DNA of 39,649 nucleotides from Verrucomicrobiota bacterium. Its GTDB lineage: Bacteria; Verrucomicrobiota; Verrucomicrobiia; Opitutales; Intestinicryptomonadaceae. The notes beneath the pieces are model-generated. The model saw only the letters and a program-made list of their open reading frames with translations. It ran no database searches and had not been told where the DNA came from. Where the stretch lies: the NCBI GenBank assembly GCA_023450935.1, contig JAEXGH010000033.1:1-39649 (forward strand). The letters are read 5' to 3'. Numbering within the stretch: the first letter of the stretch is position 1; each line of letters begins with the position of its first letter. Both the position numbers and the translations under genes were made by a program. Below, in pieces: positions 7,435 through 16,056 of this stretch.

Positions 7435-7747
7435 CAGAACCGCCCTCGACGCGCTTGCTCTTGCCGCCCGCAGCGCAAACTGCGACGATGCCATCATAAT
7501 AAAAGACGGCTTTGTAACCGACAGTTCCTACGCAAACCTTGTTTTTTTAGGAGACGGCGGGCTTTGGACGCCTGCGACATTCCTGCTAAACGGCACAAAA
7601 CGCCGCAGCCTTCTGGCTTCCGGGGCTGTGCGCGAGCGCAAAATACGCGCTGCAGACATACGCCGCTTCGGGCGCGTAATTTTTGTAAATGCAATGTTGG
7701 ACATATCCGATAATGTAGGTGCGGACATTGAAAATATCGTTTTTTAA
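7265..7747 (+). CDS. pabC: 4-amino-4-deoxychorismate lyase (PabC part of the frameshifted fusion)
   Basis: A class IV PLP enzyme domain that releases pyruvate to give 4-aminobenzoate. The best internal ATG is at 7265, but the true domain begins earlier, around 7150, in the pabB frame (ETIKVCDGKILSPEIHYDRY). So this reading frame alone lacks the domain's first 35 or so residues and is probably not translated by itself. The presumed PLP lysine is in the YRFKSADR stretch, and the family block VTDSSYANLVFLGDGGLWTP is intact. Its intact coding content argues for a recent lesion, a sequence error, or slippage at the A8 run rather than old decay. Confidence 0.75.
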   Translation: MERFSEMARGAGGGVCKLRVEYGESFSATIAPYAPKKINSLKVLDGGEIDYRFKSADRTALDALALAARSANCDDAIIIKDGFVTDSSYANLVFLGDGGLWTPATFLLNGTKRRSLLASGAVRERKIRAADIRRFGRVIFVNAMLDISDNVGADIENIVF

Positions 7748-7750
7748 TAT

Positions 7751-8299
7751 ATGGTATTGATTATTGATAACTACGATTCCTTTGTTTTCAATGTCGCGCA
7801 GATACTGGAGGAGGCTGGCGTAGCCTGCGCCGTCCGCAAAAACGACGACTCATCGATTCTCGACGGCGGTTTCGACTGCGCTGTCATCTCCCCCGGCCCG
7901 GGTATTCCGGCGGAATCGGGGCTTCTTATGCGTTTTGTGGAAAAATTTTCGCGCGGGAAACTGCTGGGCATTTGCTTGGGACATCAGGCAATATGCGGGT
8001 TTTTCGGCGCAAGGCTGCGGCGCATAATACCGGCGCACGGAGTGCAGTCGGAATTGACGGACATCGATTTAACCGACCCTCTTTGGCGCGGCGTATCAGA
8101 TTTCCGCGTGGGCAGATACCACTCTTGGAGTGTCGATCAGCCGAATCTTCCGCAGTGCTTGCGCGTCATTGCGCGCGCCGACAACGAGATTATGGCGGTT
8201 CGATTGTCGGGCACGAAAACATACGGGTTGCAATTCCACCCCGAAAGTTTTCTGACTCCCGCGGGCGGGCAAATGCTCCGCAACTGGCTTTCGTTGTAG
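7751..8299 (+). CDS. pabA: Glutamine amidotransferase, aminodeoxychorismate/anthranilate synthase component II
   Basis: Supplies ammonia from glutamine to PabB. The 182 residues form a class I glutamine amidotransferase: oxyanion motif SPGPGIPAESG, nucleophile cysteine in LLGICLGHQAI, and the catalytic His-Glu in LQFHPESFLT. The start (VLIIDNYDSFVFN) is typical of PabA/TrpG. It begins 3 bases after the PabC stop, so the two are co-transcribed. PabB next door and no trp genes in view point to folate rather than tryptophan, although TrpG/PabA proteins can serve both. It ends just before a strong hairpin. Confidence 0.93.
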   Translation: MVLIIDNYDSFVFNVAQILEEAGVACAVRKNDDSSILDGGFDCAVISPGPGIPAESGLLMRFVEKFSRGKLLGICLGHQAICGFFGARLRRIIPAHGVQSELTDIDLTDPLWRGVSDFRVGRYHSWSVDQPNLPQCLRVIARADNEIMAVRLSGTKTYGLQFHPESFLTPAGGQMLRNWLSL

Positions 8300-8330
8300 A
8301 ATTGTGCGCGCACGGAAGTGTAAAAAACGA

Positions 8331-8362
8331 AAAAGCGCGGTTCTAAAGAATCGCGCTTTTTT
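8331..8362. terminator. Bidirectional terminator between pabA and tRNA-Phe
   Basis: AAAAGCGCG at 8331-8339 pairs with CGCGCTTTT at 8352-8360. T runs follow on both strands, so it can end the pabA transcript and the oppositely directed tRNA-Phe transcript. Confidence 0.85.
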
Positions 8363-8366
8363 AAAA

Positions 8367-8442
8367 TGGTGGCCAGACCAGGAATCGAACCAGGGACACA
8401 AGGATTTTCAGTCCTCCGCTCTACCAACTGAGCTATCTGGCC
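8367..8442 (-). tRNA. tRNA-Phe (anticodon GAA)
   Basis: On the minus strand the molecule starts GGCCAGATAGCTCAGTTGG and ends TCTGGCCACCA. The anticodon loop reads CTGAAAA, giving GAA for phenylalanine. The T arm is GGTTCGATTCC. It is 76 bases with CCA encoded in the gene. Confidence 0.97.
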
Positions 8443-8571
8443 ATTTAAAAATAACGTTCTGATTCAACCGCAATGTGGGCGTTCAGTCAATACTTTTTTT
8501 AAAAAAATACGGCATATTCTTTTTCTGCATCGCGCGTCTGCCGGAGAAAGAGAGATTGTCCGCCCGCATGT

Positions 8572-8608
8572 TGAAAAAGAAAAGGCAGTCGGGGGTTGCC
8601 CGACCGCC
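8572..8608 (-). terminator. Terminator of the secreted surface protein gene
   Basis: The hairpin GGCAGTCGGG / CCCGACCGCC at 8584-8608 is followed on the minus strand by a T-rich tract, 24 bases after the stop codon at 8633. Confidence 0.8.
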
Positions 8609-8632
8609 TTGATTGGTAATTACATGTTGTAG

Positions 8633-10186
8633 CTATTCGGCATCTGCCGTTAGAAATCCGTTTTCAACTCTGAAGTTTTTCCAGCCGCGCGCCGATACGT
8701 TTGTGGCAATCATCGGGCTGTCTTCGGCGACTCTTACAACGCCGTTTTTAAAACCCTCTATATTGAGCGCGAAGCCGTTTTTCTCCGCCCAGTTGCCCGT
8801 GAACAGACGCACGAAGGAAACGTCCTTTGCGCCGTCGCAAAGGCGCAGAGTTGTGCGGGCGTTCTGTCCGCTAAAACTGTCGAATTTTTGGTTCGCGTGC
8901 AGCTCCACTATTGTGTTGCGCCCTTTCAGCACAAGGCGGCACAATCCGTTGGAGGGTTCGCGCGCCGATATCTGGTTTTCGCCGAAAAGTTGCAGGCGCG
9001 TTTGGTCGCCGAGGTTGACCATATTGCGCGCGTAGAGCTTCGCACCCTTTTGAAGCGACAGCAGCGAGCGTTCCAGATACATTCCGCTTTTGCCGTCTTT
9101 GCCCGTGCCGTCTATGCGCACGCTACCCGTTTCTCCCACTACCATTTGGACGTCCACGAACTTCGTGCTTTCTTTTGTAAGCTTGGGGTTGAGCACGCTA
9201 AATTCGCCGTCAATGCGTATTCTCGCGAGCTTGTCGGAGCGGAATTCGGCGAATTTGTTTGTGTTTTGCGAAGTAATAACAAGCTTGCCGCCGCGCTTTA
9301 CATTAAGCTCCGAAGCCCAGCTCATATCGAAGTCTCCGTTTACTTCCAGCCTTCCGAACACGTTCACGCGCGCGCCGCGGCCGAACTTGAAATCGCCGGT
9401 TTTCATATCGGCTTTGGGGTGCTTTTCGTCTCCGATGTTTACAATCATTACGGGCGTGAAATAGTTTGTACGCGACTGCCCGACAGTGAATTTTTTATAG
9501 GGCGATTTTTTGTCGGCGGCGTTTGCCAGGCGCGTTTTACCGAGGAACGAAACCTCGCCGACCTGCCAGCCGATTCCGTCGTATACCACCAAATTTCTGG
9601 ACGAAATCAAAAGGTCGTTTTTGACATTCAGCAAGCAGTTGAAGTCTATTCCGCCCACGAACCCCTTGACTGTTTTCGGCGACTTTGCAACGTTTATGTC
9701 GAAAAGCACCGTGCCAGCCGGATTGAGCGAGTTGAGCACGCTTACCATTCCGCCGCTGATTGTGAGCTTTTGGCGCGGAAGCGGCGTTCCTTGCGGCGTG
9801 TTCTTTACCGTTTCAAGCGACGACGATATCGCCGTAGAGAATTTCGCCTTCGCGGCGGTATCAAGCGTGATAGACGAGCCCTTCGCGAGGTTGAATGTTA
9901 TGTTGCCTATTCCCGATTGGGACGCCAGAAACCTTCCAAGACTTAGCGACTTGAACGTGTATTGCCCGTCTACAGTGGTATAACCCGATCGGTCAATTAT
10001 GCACAACACGTCGTTTTTGTCGGGAATTCTGCCGAGCAGCCCCTTTTGCGAGTTCCACGCTTGGGGGTCGGAAAATTTCATTGTTTTCCCCTTCCCCCAT
10101 ACGCCGTTTAGATAGACGTTTTCCGCCGACGCTACAGCCGCTCCCGAAACCGCCAATGCAAAAATCAAATATTCTGTTCTCATCAT
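8633..10186 (-). CDS. Secreted beta-strand-rich surface protein of unknown function
   Basis: A 517-residue exported protein. The N-terminus is a clear signal peptide (YLIFALAVSGAAVASA, cut near residue 22). The rest is low in cysteine and rich in repeated short beta-strand and turn patterns (SSITLDTAAKAKF, KLTISGGMVSVLN, ARVNVFGRLEVNGDF), like the beta-helical passenger regions of autotransporter-type proteins common in Verrucomicrobiota. There is no PEP-CTERM tail, beta-barrel or other anchor: it ends VENGFLTADAE, so it is probably released or loosely bound. The start is supported by GGAGG nine bases upstream. It lies 60 bases after prlC and may be co-transcribed with it. No enzyme motif is visible; function unknown. 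Confidence 0.75.
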   Translation of the reverse strand: MMRTEYLIFALAVSGAAVASAENVYLNGVWGKGKTMKFSDPQAWNSQKGLLGRIPDKNDVLCIIDRSGYTTVDGQYTFKSLSLGRFLASQSGIGNITFNLAKGSSITLDTAAKAKFSTAISSSLETVKNTPQGTPLPRQKLTISGGMVSVLNSLNPAGTVLFDINVAKSPKTVKGFVGGIDFNCLLNVKNDLLISSRNLVVYDGIGWQVGEVSFLGKTRLANAADKKSPYKKFTVGQSRTNYFTPVMIVNIGDEKHPKADMKTGDFKFGRGARVNVFGRLEVNGDFDMSWASELNVKRGGKLVITSQNTNKFAEFRSDKLARIRIDGEFSVLNPKLTKESTKFVDVQMVVGETGSVRIDGTGKDGKSGMYLERSLLSLQKGAKLYARNMVNLGDQTRLQLFGENQISAREPSNGLCRLVLKGRNTIVELHANQKFDSFSGQNARTTLRLCDGAKDVSFVRLFTGNWAEKNGFALNIEGFKNGVVRVAEDSPMIATNVSARGWKNFRVENGFLTADAE

Positions 10187-10246
10187 AATAGTTGTCCTCC
10201 TCTATAAAAGAAGACTGTCCGAGCGCGCAGCCGTTGTCAATAAAAA

Positions 10247-12277
10247 TCATTTGCCTGAATCTTCGGCGAGGTCGGGTTCGAGCGAACGCCGAACGAGCGC
10301 GTCGGCGTTCGGCGGGCGTCCCATAAAGTTTTCGAACGCCGTTTCGGGCGGAACCGTTTTGCCGACTTCCAGAATTTTTTCGGCGAAATCGTTTCCGACT
10401 TCGGGGTTGAGAATCCCCTCTTTTTGGAAACGCGTGAACGCGTCGGCGTCGAGCACCTCCGCCCATTTGTATGAATAATACGCCGCGGCGTATCCTCCCC
10501 CGAATATGTGCGAAAAGCGCGGAAGGATTGTCGGCACGGGCATTCCGAAATCGTGGACGCAGTCGGCAATCTCCCCGCGCGCGCGCTGCTCAAGGTCGGG
10601 CGCGTCTAGAAATTCGCGCGTGTTGATGTGCAGCAGCAGGTCGATTTTCGCAAACGAAAGCTGGCGCATGCACGCCATTGCGCCCGCGAATTTTTCGGAG
10701 CGTTTGAATTTTTCGAAAAGCGCGTCGGGGATTTTTTCGCCCGTGCGCCAGTGGGCGGCGAACAGGTCGAGGCAGCGTTTGTCGGCGCACCAGTTCTCCA
10801 TTATCTGCGAGGGCAATTCAACGAAGTCCCACGCAACGTCTCGCAGTGAAAGTTCACGCGCGTTCATTAACATAAAGTGTAGCAGGTGTCCGAACTCGTG
10901 GAAGAGCGTTGCGGCGTCGTCGAAGGAGAGGAAGGCGGGTTTGTGCGCGGAGGGCTCTGTAAGGTTGCCCGCAATCACTCCGAGGGCGGGGCGGCCTTCG
11001 AGCGCGGGCGAAAGCAGGTTCATCCATGCGCCCGAACGTTTTTGTTTGCGCGGGACAAAGTCGGTATAAAATTTGCCGAGCAGTCTGCCGTTGCGGAAAA
11101 TGTCGAAAACTTCGACGCTTTCATGCCAGACGCCCGCGTTGGAGTCGGCTTTTTTTATGTCCAGTCCGTAGAGGGTTTTCGCCACTTTAAAAACGCCGCC
11201 CAGGACCGCGTTGAAGGGGAGGTAGTCGCGCAGTTGTTCGGGGTCGAAATCGTATTTTTCTTTGCGGAGTTTTTCCACGAAATACGCGCTTTGCCACGGT
11301 TTAATTTTTTCGCAACCCGATTTTTTCGCGAACTGCTCGAGCCGCTCCCATTCCCTTTTGAACGGCTTTTCGAATTTCGAATGCAGGTCGTTTACGAACT
11401 TCAGCGCATTGTCTCCGTTTTGCGCCATTCTGCGCGAAAGCGTGTAGTCGGCGTAGTTTTTGAAGCCGAGCAGCTTCGCCTTTTCGTCGCGCAGGGCGAG
11501 TATTTTTGCGATTATCGGGCGGTTGTCGAACTTGCCCGACGTTGCAACGGCACACGCGGCGCGCCACATTTTTTCGCGCAGGGCGTCGTTTTCGGCGTAG
11601 CTCATAACGGGCGCGTAGCTGGGGCGGTCGAGCGTGAACACCCAGCCCGAAAGCCCGCGTTCGCGCGCGGTTTTTGCGGCGATGTCGAGGGCGGTTTGCG
11701 GTATGCCGCGCACCTCCTCCTCCGTCTGCGGGTTTGCGAAAAACTCTTTTGTGGAATCCAGTTCGTTTTCGGAAAATTTCTGCCCCAAAAGCGAGAGGTC
11801 GCGGTTGATTTCAAGCAGGCGTTTTTTGCCGGCGGCGTCGAGCAGCGCGCCCTCTTCGAGAAAATCCTTCATCTGCTCGTCGAGCAGGATTTTCGCTTCG
11901 GAGTCGAGGTTTTTCGCCGCTTGCGATTTTGCGAACGTCGAGATTTTTGCGAACAATTCGGAGTCGAGATGTATTTGCCCGAAGAAGTCGCTGACTGCGG
12001 GGGTCAGCTCGTTTACGGCGTCGCGCAGGGGCTGCGATGTCATCACGCTTTCGAGGTGGTTGAGGTAAATCCACGCCCTGTCGAGCCGCACGCAGGCGGT
12101 ATCGAGCGCGTGCGAAGTGTTTTCGAAAGTGAGCGATTTATCGGGGATTTTTTTGATTGCCTCAATGTTTTCGCGCGCCGATTGCATTGCAGTGAGAATG
12201 TCTGATTTTGCGCGCTCGGGCGTCATTTGCGTCCAGTCGGGCGGAATATTTGTTTGAAGGAAGCCTGTTGTATTCAT
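10247..12277 (-). CDS. prlC: Oligopeptidase A (M3 family zinc metallopeptidase)
   Basis: A cytoplasmic peptidase that breaks down short peptides, including cleaved signal peptides. The 676 residues match the M3A family. The zinc site is seen as LFHEFGHLLHFML, with the downstream glutamate ligand region VELPSQIMENW. The C-terminal block GGGYAAAYYSYKWAEVLDAD is typical. There is no signal peptide. The ATG at 12277 has no strong ribosome binding site. It is separated from the propionate module by a terminator at 12392-12420, so it likely has its own promoter. Confidence 0.94.
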   Translation of the reverse strand: MNTTGFLQTNIPPDWTQMTPERAKSDILTAMQSARENIEAIKKIPDKSLTFENTSHALDTACVRLDRAWIYLNHLESVMTSQPLRDAVNELTPAVSDFFGQIHLDSELFAKISTFAKSQAAKNLDSEAKILLDEQMKDFLEEGALLDAAGKKRLLEINRDLSLLGQKFSENELDSTKEFFANPQTEEEVRGIPQTALDIAAKTARERGLSGWVFTLDRPSYAPVMSYAENDALREKMWRAACAVATSGKFDNRPIIAKILALRDEKAKLLGFKNYADYTLSRRMAQNGDNALKFVNDLHSKFEKPFKREWERLEQFAKKSGCEKIKPWQSAYFVEKLRKEKYDFDPEQLRDYLPFNAVLGGVFKVAKTLYGLDIKKADSNAGVWHESVEVFDIFRNGRLLGKFYTDFVPRKQKRSGAWMNLLSPALEGRPALGVIAGNLTEPSAHKPAFLSFDDAATLFHEFGHLLHFMLMNARELSLRDVAWDFVELPSQIMENWCADKRCLDLFAAHWRTGEKIPDALFEKFKRSEKFAGAMACMRQLSFAKIDLLLHINTREFLDAPDLEQRARGEIADCVHDFGMPVPTILPRFSHIFGGGYAAAYYSYKWAEVLDADAFTRFQKEGILNPEVGNDFAEKILEVGKTVPPETAFENFMGRPPNADALVRRSLEPDLAEDSGK

Positions 12278-12391
12278 AAATTTTTTATCGGCAATAATAG
12301 TTCAAGGATTTTTTTCAGACAACTACTTTTTTGTCGGCTTGTGAAATCGGCCTTCTTATTGAGGGAGGTTTTTGTGGCAGTTCTTTTTCGC

Positions 12392-12420
12392 GCAAAAAAA
12401 CGGCGGTTGTCCGCCGCCGT
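12392..12420 (-). terminator. Terminator of the CoA-transferase gene
   Basis: ACGGCGG-TTGT-CCGCCGCCGT followed on the minus strand by a run of seven T, about 30 bases after the stop codon at 12451. Confidence 0.85.
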
Positions 12421-12450
12421 CGCTTTAGAAATATAAAAATTCCGTTCAGC

Positions 12451-13932
12451 TTAGAATTTTGCCAAGCGCATATCGCCCTGTTGGACGAACGCTTCGTGCA
12501 TTGCGTAAGCCTTCGAAAGCGTTTGGGGAGTATGCCCGCAGGGAACCGCTTTGAGGAAGTCGCGCAAAAGCGGCTTGTAGTCTTCGTGGGCACAGTTCTC
12601 AATCATTATCTTGGCGCGCTCCATCGGCGATTTGCCTCTGAGGTCGGCGACGCCCTTTTCCGTAACGATTATGTTTACGCTGTGTTCAGTGTGGTCGCAG
12701 TGCGAAACGTTCGGGACAATCGCGCTGATAAGACCGCCCTTTGCCACTGACGGGCAGGTGTAAATAGACAGATACGCCGCGCGCGTGAAGTCGCCCGAGC
12801 CGCCGATGCCGTTCATGATATTCTTGCCCATAATGTGCGAACTGTTGACATTCCCCGAGAGGTCAACTTCAATGGCCGTGTTCATGGAGATTATACCGAT
12901 TCTGCGCGCCACTTCGGGGCTGTTCGAAATTTCCTGAGGACGAAGCACGAGCTTGTCTTTAAAGAATTTTATATTCTGGTATATTTCGCCGATTTTCGCC
13001 GCCGTGCAGGTGAGCGATGTAGCCGAGGCGCACTTAATGTGCCCGTGTTCGATGAGGTCGATGACCGAATCCTGCAATACTTCCGAATACATGCAGAACT
13101 GCGGAATGTCGGGGTTTTCGCCGAGCGCGCCGAGAACCGCGTTTGCAATGTTGCCGACGCCGCTTTGAATGGGCAGGAACTGCTGGGGAATTCTGCCCGC
13201 CTTCATTTCGGCCGCGAGGAAGTCGGCAACGTTCTGCCCGATTTTCTGCGTTATCGGGTCGGTGGGTTTGAAGGGGCTGACTTGGTCGGGCATATCGGTG
13301 CGGACAATGCCGACTATTTTCTTCGGGTCCACTTTCACCACGGGCGAACCGATTTTGTCGCCCGCCGCATAAATCGGGATTTCACGGCGGAACGGGGGGT
13401 TTGCCGTTTCGTAGATGTCGTGGATTCCGTAAAGCTCTTTCGACTGGTGCGCGTTAAGCTCTATGAGGATCTTGTCGGCGAGTTTCAATCCCGTCGGAGA
13501 GATGCCGACCGACGTTGTCAGCAGGATTTCGCCCTTTTCGTTGATGTCGGCGGCCTCGACAATAGCCCAGTCAAACTTGCCCATAAAGCCGTAGTTCATA
13601 TACTGGGGAGTCATGGAAAGGTGCAGGTCGGTATAGCGGATTTCGTTGGAGTTTGCGCCCTTTCTGATGTCGGGGTTTGTTTGGTAGGGGGCGCGGTAGG
13701 CTATTGCATGCGCCCTCGCCAAAACGCCTTCGCACAGGTCGCCGGACGACGCTCCCGTGACGACGGCTATTCTGAATTCTCTGCCTTCGGCGTGTTCCTT
13801 TTCCGCCTTTGCCGCTATTGCCGAGGGAATTACCTTTGTTGCGCCCGCGGGAGTAAAGCCGCTGAAGGCGATTTGTTGACCGTTCTGAATGAAGCTTGCC
13901 GCTTCATCTGCTGTTATGTAATTGTAGCTCAT
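12451..13932 (-). CDS. Family I CoA-transferase (propionyl-CoA:succinate or succinyl-CoA:acetate type)
   Basis: Moves CoA between short-chain acids. The 493 residues match the acetyl-CoA hydrolase/transferase family (AarC, Cat1, ScpC). Visible landmarks are GVGNIANAVLGAL, the catalytic glutamate in MYSEVLQDSV, and the CoA-binding IMNGIGGSGDFTRAAY near the C-terminus. Lying at the end of a methylmalonyl-CoA decarboxylase cluster, its likely job is to pass CoA from propionyl-CoA to succinate. That frees propionate and recharges succinyl-CoA without spending ATP. The exact acid pair cannot be read from the sequence; acetate is the main alternative. A terminator lies between it and the upstream gene, so it may have its own promoter or receive only part of the operon transcript. 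Confidence 0.92.
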   Translation of the reverse strand: MSYNYITADEAASFIQNGQQIAFSGFTPAGATKVIPSAIAAKAEKEHAEGREFRIAVVTGASSGDLCEGVLARAHAIAYRAPYQTNPDIRKGANSNEIRYTDLHLSMTPQYMNYGFMGKFDWAIVEAADINEKGEILLTTSVGISPTGLKLADKILIELNAHQSKELYGIHDIYETANPPFRREIPIYAAGDKIGSPVVKVDPKKIVGIVRTDMPDQVSPFKPTDPITQKIGQNVADFLAAEMKAGRIPQQFLPIQSGVGNIANAVLGALGENPDIPQFCMYSEVLQDSVIDLIEHGHIKCASATSLTCTAAKIGEIYQNIKFFKDKLVLRPQEISNSPEVARRIGIISMNTAIEVDLSGNVNSSHIMGKNIMNGIGGSGDFTRAAYLSIYTCPSVAKGGLISAIVPNVSHCDHTEHSVNIIVTEKGVADLRGKSPMERAKIMIENCAHEDYKPLLRDFLKAVPCGHTPQTLSKAYAMHEAFVQQGDMRLAKF

Positions 13933-13952
13933 TTTGGTTGTTTGTTTGTGTG

Positions 13953-13994
13953 TTAAAAAATATGGCGCGAAATTGTAAACGTTTTCGCGCCATA
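13953..13994 (-). terminator. Terminator after the decarboxylase beta subunit
   Basis: TATGGCGCGAAA at 13961-13972 pairs with TTTTCGCGCCATA at 13982-13994. On the minus strand six T follow. It sits between the sodium-pump operon and the CoA-transferase gene. Confidence 0.8.
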
Positions 13995-14023
13995 GGAAAG
14001 CTTTTTTTGTTTATTCGGCGAAT

Positions 14024-15595
14024 TTATAGCGAGGATATGAAAAATCCCGCGACAAGTGCCGTGCCGATAACGCCCGCAACATTCGGGCCCATTGCGTGCA
14101 TAAGCAGGAAGTTTGACGGGTCGGCTTTAACTCCCTCCACCTGCGAGACCCTCGCCGCCATCGGCACCGCCGAAACGCCAGCCGACCCGATAAGCGGATT
14201 GATTTTCTCCTTCAGGAACAGGTTCATTCCTTTCGCCATCAGCACGCCGGTTGCAGTCGAGAAGCTGAATGCCACGACGCCCAAAAGCAGAATGTAGAGC
14301 GTTTCCGCCTTGATGAAGCGGTCGCCCGTCATTGTGATGCCCACCGACGTTCCGAGGAATATCGTGATTACGTTGATAAGCTCGTTTTGAGCCGCCTTGC
14401 TGAGGCGGTCGCAAACGCCCGATTCCTTGATGAAGTTGCCCAGCATCAGCATTCCGATAAGCGCGGAAACCGGCGGAACAAGCAGAATGCACGCAATGGC
14501 AACAACGAGCGCGAAAATCAGCTTTTCAAGTCGCGAGACTTTGCGCAGGCTTTTCATTCTTATTTTCCGCTCCTTTTGCGTTGTAAACAGGCGCATTATA
14601 GGCGGCTGTATGATGGGCACCAAAGCCATATAGCTGTAGGCTGCAACGGCAATGGGCGCAAGCAGGTGCGGGGCGAGTTTGTTTGCGCAGAAGATGGAGG
14701 TCGGGCCGTCCGCGCCGCCTATGATTCCGATTGACGCGGCTTCGGGCGAAGTAAACCCGAGTGCAAGCGCGCCGATGAACGTCGCGAAAACGCCGAACTG
14801 CGCCGCTCCGCCCAACAGCAGGGTTTTGGGATTTGCAATGAGCGGGCCGAAATCGGTCAACGCGCCCACGCCCAAGAAGATAAGCGGCGGGAACAATTCA
14901 AGCAGAACGCCCATTTGCAGGTAGTAGTAAAGGCCGCCGACTCCTGGGTTGTAGACGTCGATTATTTTCTCTCCGTATCTTACGGGCGCGCCCGCTTTCA
15001 CCGCCTCCACCACTCCGCCCGAGGCTTCCGCCCAGACAAAATGTTCGTCGGCTCTAAGCGCGAGCGGTTTGCCCTTGAACGAAACGTTGAACACCTTGCC
15101 CGCAAGCGCGCGTTCGATGTCCTTTTTAGCTTCGAACTTCAGCGGCGATACAATAGCGAGCAGGTCGGGCAACCCTTCGGCACGTTTGAAAACGTCTTTT
15201 CTGCCCTCGGGCGAAGATACGTCGTCAAGCTTCGCGAAGAAGTCGGCAATGTCTTTCTGCGCAGTCTGCTCGCTGCGGACAATTTCCGAGACTTTCATTG
15301 GAAGATGTTTTATAACGCGCGGGGCGAAAGCTTCGTCGCCCTTTTGCACGAACACCGTTTTCACGATTCCATCCGCGGGCGAAACAAGATACCCCGCGGG
15401 CTTGTTGACCACGCCTTCGGTCGGGAGGTTCGCAAGCAACGCGCCGAAGGCTATGGGCACGAGCAGCAGCGGTTCGTATTGGCGGAACACCGCCAGATAC
15501 AACAGCACCGCCGACACCGCCCACATAACGACCATTCGCCAATCGACGTAGCAGAATCCCGAATCGTAGACCAGTTCCAGTATACTGTTTAGCAT
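14024..15595 (-). CDS. mmdB: Sodium-pumping decarboxylase beta subunit (MmdB/OadB) with an inserted domain
   Basis: The membrane subunit that removes CO2 from carboxybiotin and drives Na+ export. From residue 220 on it matches OadB-type proteins closely: FLGVGALTDFGPLIANP, IGIIGGADGPTSIF, PLIGSAGVSAVPMAARV and LLMHAMGPNVAGVIG. The usual first membrane segments lie at 20-60. Between them (about 62-215) is roughly 150 residues of soluble sequence, where the Klebsiella oxaloacetate decarboxylase beta subunit has about 55. The total is 523 rather than about 430. The insert has two stretches that look like half of a biotinyl/lipoyl-like barrel: YLVSPADGIVKTVFVQKGD and GGVVEAVKAGAPVRYGEKI. There is no biotin-lysine motif. 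It lies 30 bases after the carrier gene in the operon. Confidence 0.9.
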   Translation of the reverse strand: MLNSILELVYDSGFCYVDWRMVVMWAVSAVLLYLAVFRQYEPLLLVPIAFGALLANLPTEGVVNKPAGYLVSPADGIVKTVFVQKGDEAFAPRVIKHLPMKVSEIVRSEQTAQKDIADFFAKLDDVSSPEGRKDVFKRAEGLPDLLAIVSPLKFEAKKDIERALAGKVFNVSFKGKPLALRADEHFVWAEASGGVVEAVKAGAPVRYGEKIIDVYNPGVGGLYYYLQMGVLLELFPPLIFLGVGALTDFGPLIANPKTLLLGGAAQFGVFATFIGALALGFTSPEAASIGIIGGADGPTSIFCANKLAPHLLAPIAVAAYSYMALVPIIQPPIMRLFTTQKERKIRMKSLRKVSRLEKLIFALVVAIACILLVPPVSALIGMLMLGNFIKESGVCDRLSKAAQNELINVITIFLGTSVGITMTGDRFIKAETLYILLLGVVAFSFSTATGVLMAKGMNLFLKEKINPLIGSAGVSAVPMAARVSQVEGVKADPSNFLLMHAMGPNVAGVIGTALVAGFFISSL

Positions 15596-15625
15596 AATGC
15601 GTATGCGAAAAATTCGCCTCCGTTT

Positions 15626-16033
15626 TTACGACATCGAAACGAGCGGTTCGCCCTCTTGGACGCTCTGCCCCGCGGCTACGTAAATTTTCGTTACCGTGCC
15701 GTCTTTTTCCGCGTTAACCGGCGTGTTCATCTTCATCGCCTCCAGCATTACAAGCAGGTCGCCCGCTTTGACCGTCTGGCCTTCCTTCACCGCGACGCTT
15801 GAAATCGACGCCGCCAACGGGCACACAACGTCTCCCGCCGAAGCCGCAACGGGCGCGGGAGACGCCGCTTTGGGCGCGGGCGCGGGGGCGGCAACTACAG
15901 CCGCCGCGACGGGCGCGGGGGCGGCCTGCGGGGCAGGAGCTGCAACGGGCGTTACCGATGCAATGCTCGAGCCGAGAATTTCGACTTCGACTTCGTATGT
16001 TTTTCCGTCAACTGTAATGCGTAATTTTTTCAT
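15626..16033 (-). CDS. mmdC: Biotin carboxyl carrier subunit of the sodium-pumping decarboxylase
   Basis: Carries CO2 on biotin from the carboxyltransferase to the membrane subunit. It has 135 residues: a short N-terminal strand region (KKLRITVDGKTYEVEVEIL), a flexible Ala/Pro-rich linker (about 28-66), and a biotinyl domain with the lysine in MLEAMKMNTPV (residue 101). AAGG-type ribosome binding sequence (AAGGA) lies 8 bases before the ATG. It follows the delta subunit gene by 23 bases in the order alpha, delta, carrier, beta, as in the Veillonella mmd cluster but without a separate epsilon gene. Confidence 0.95.
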   Translation of the reverse strand: MKKLRITVDGKTYEVEVEILGSSIASVTPVAAPAPQAAPAPVAAAVVAAPAPAPKAASPAPVAASAGDVVCPLAASISSVAVKEGQTVKAGDLLVMLEAMKMNTPVNAEKDGTVTKIYVAAGQSVQEGEPLVSMS

Positions 16034-16056
16034 AAATTTTTTCCTTCTTTTTGTGT

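Noticed and set aside
10886..12205. A 439-codon plus-strand reading frame opposite prlC
   Set aside because: It is exactly antisense to a well-conserved peptidase, has no recognisable domain, and arises from the codon bias of the real gene. The same holds for the long frames opposite purB (25310-26809), mmdA (16942-18075) and the CoA-transferase (12835-13956).
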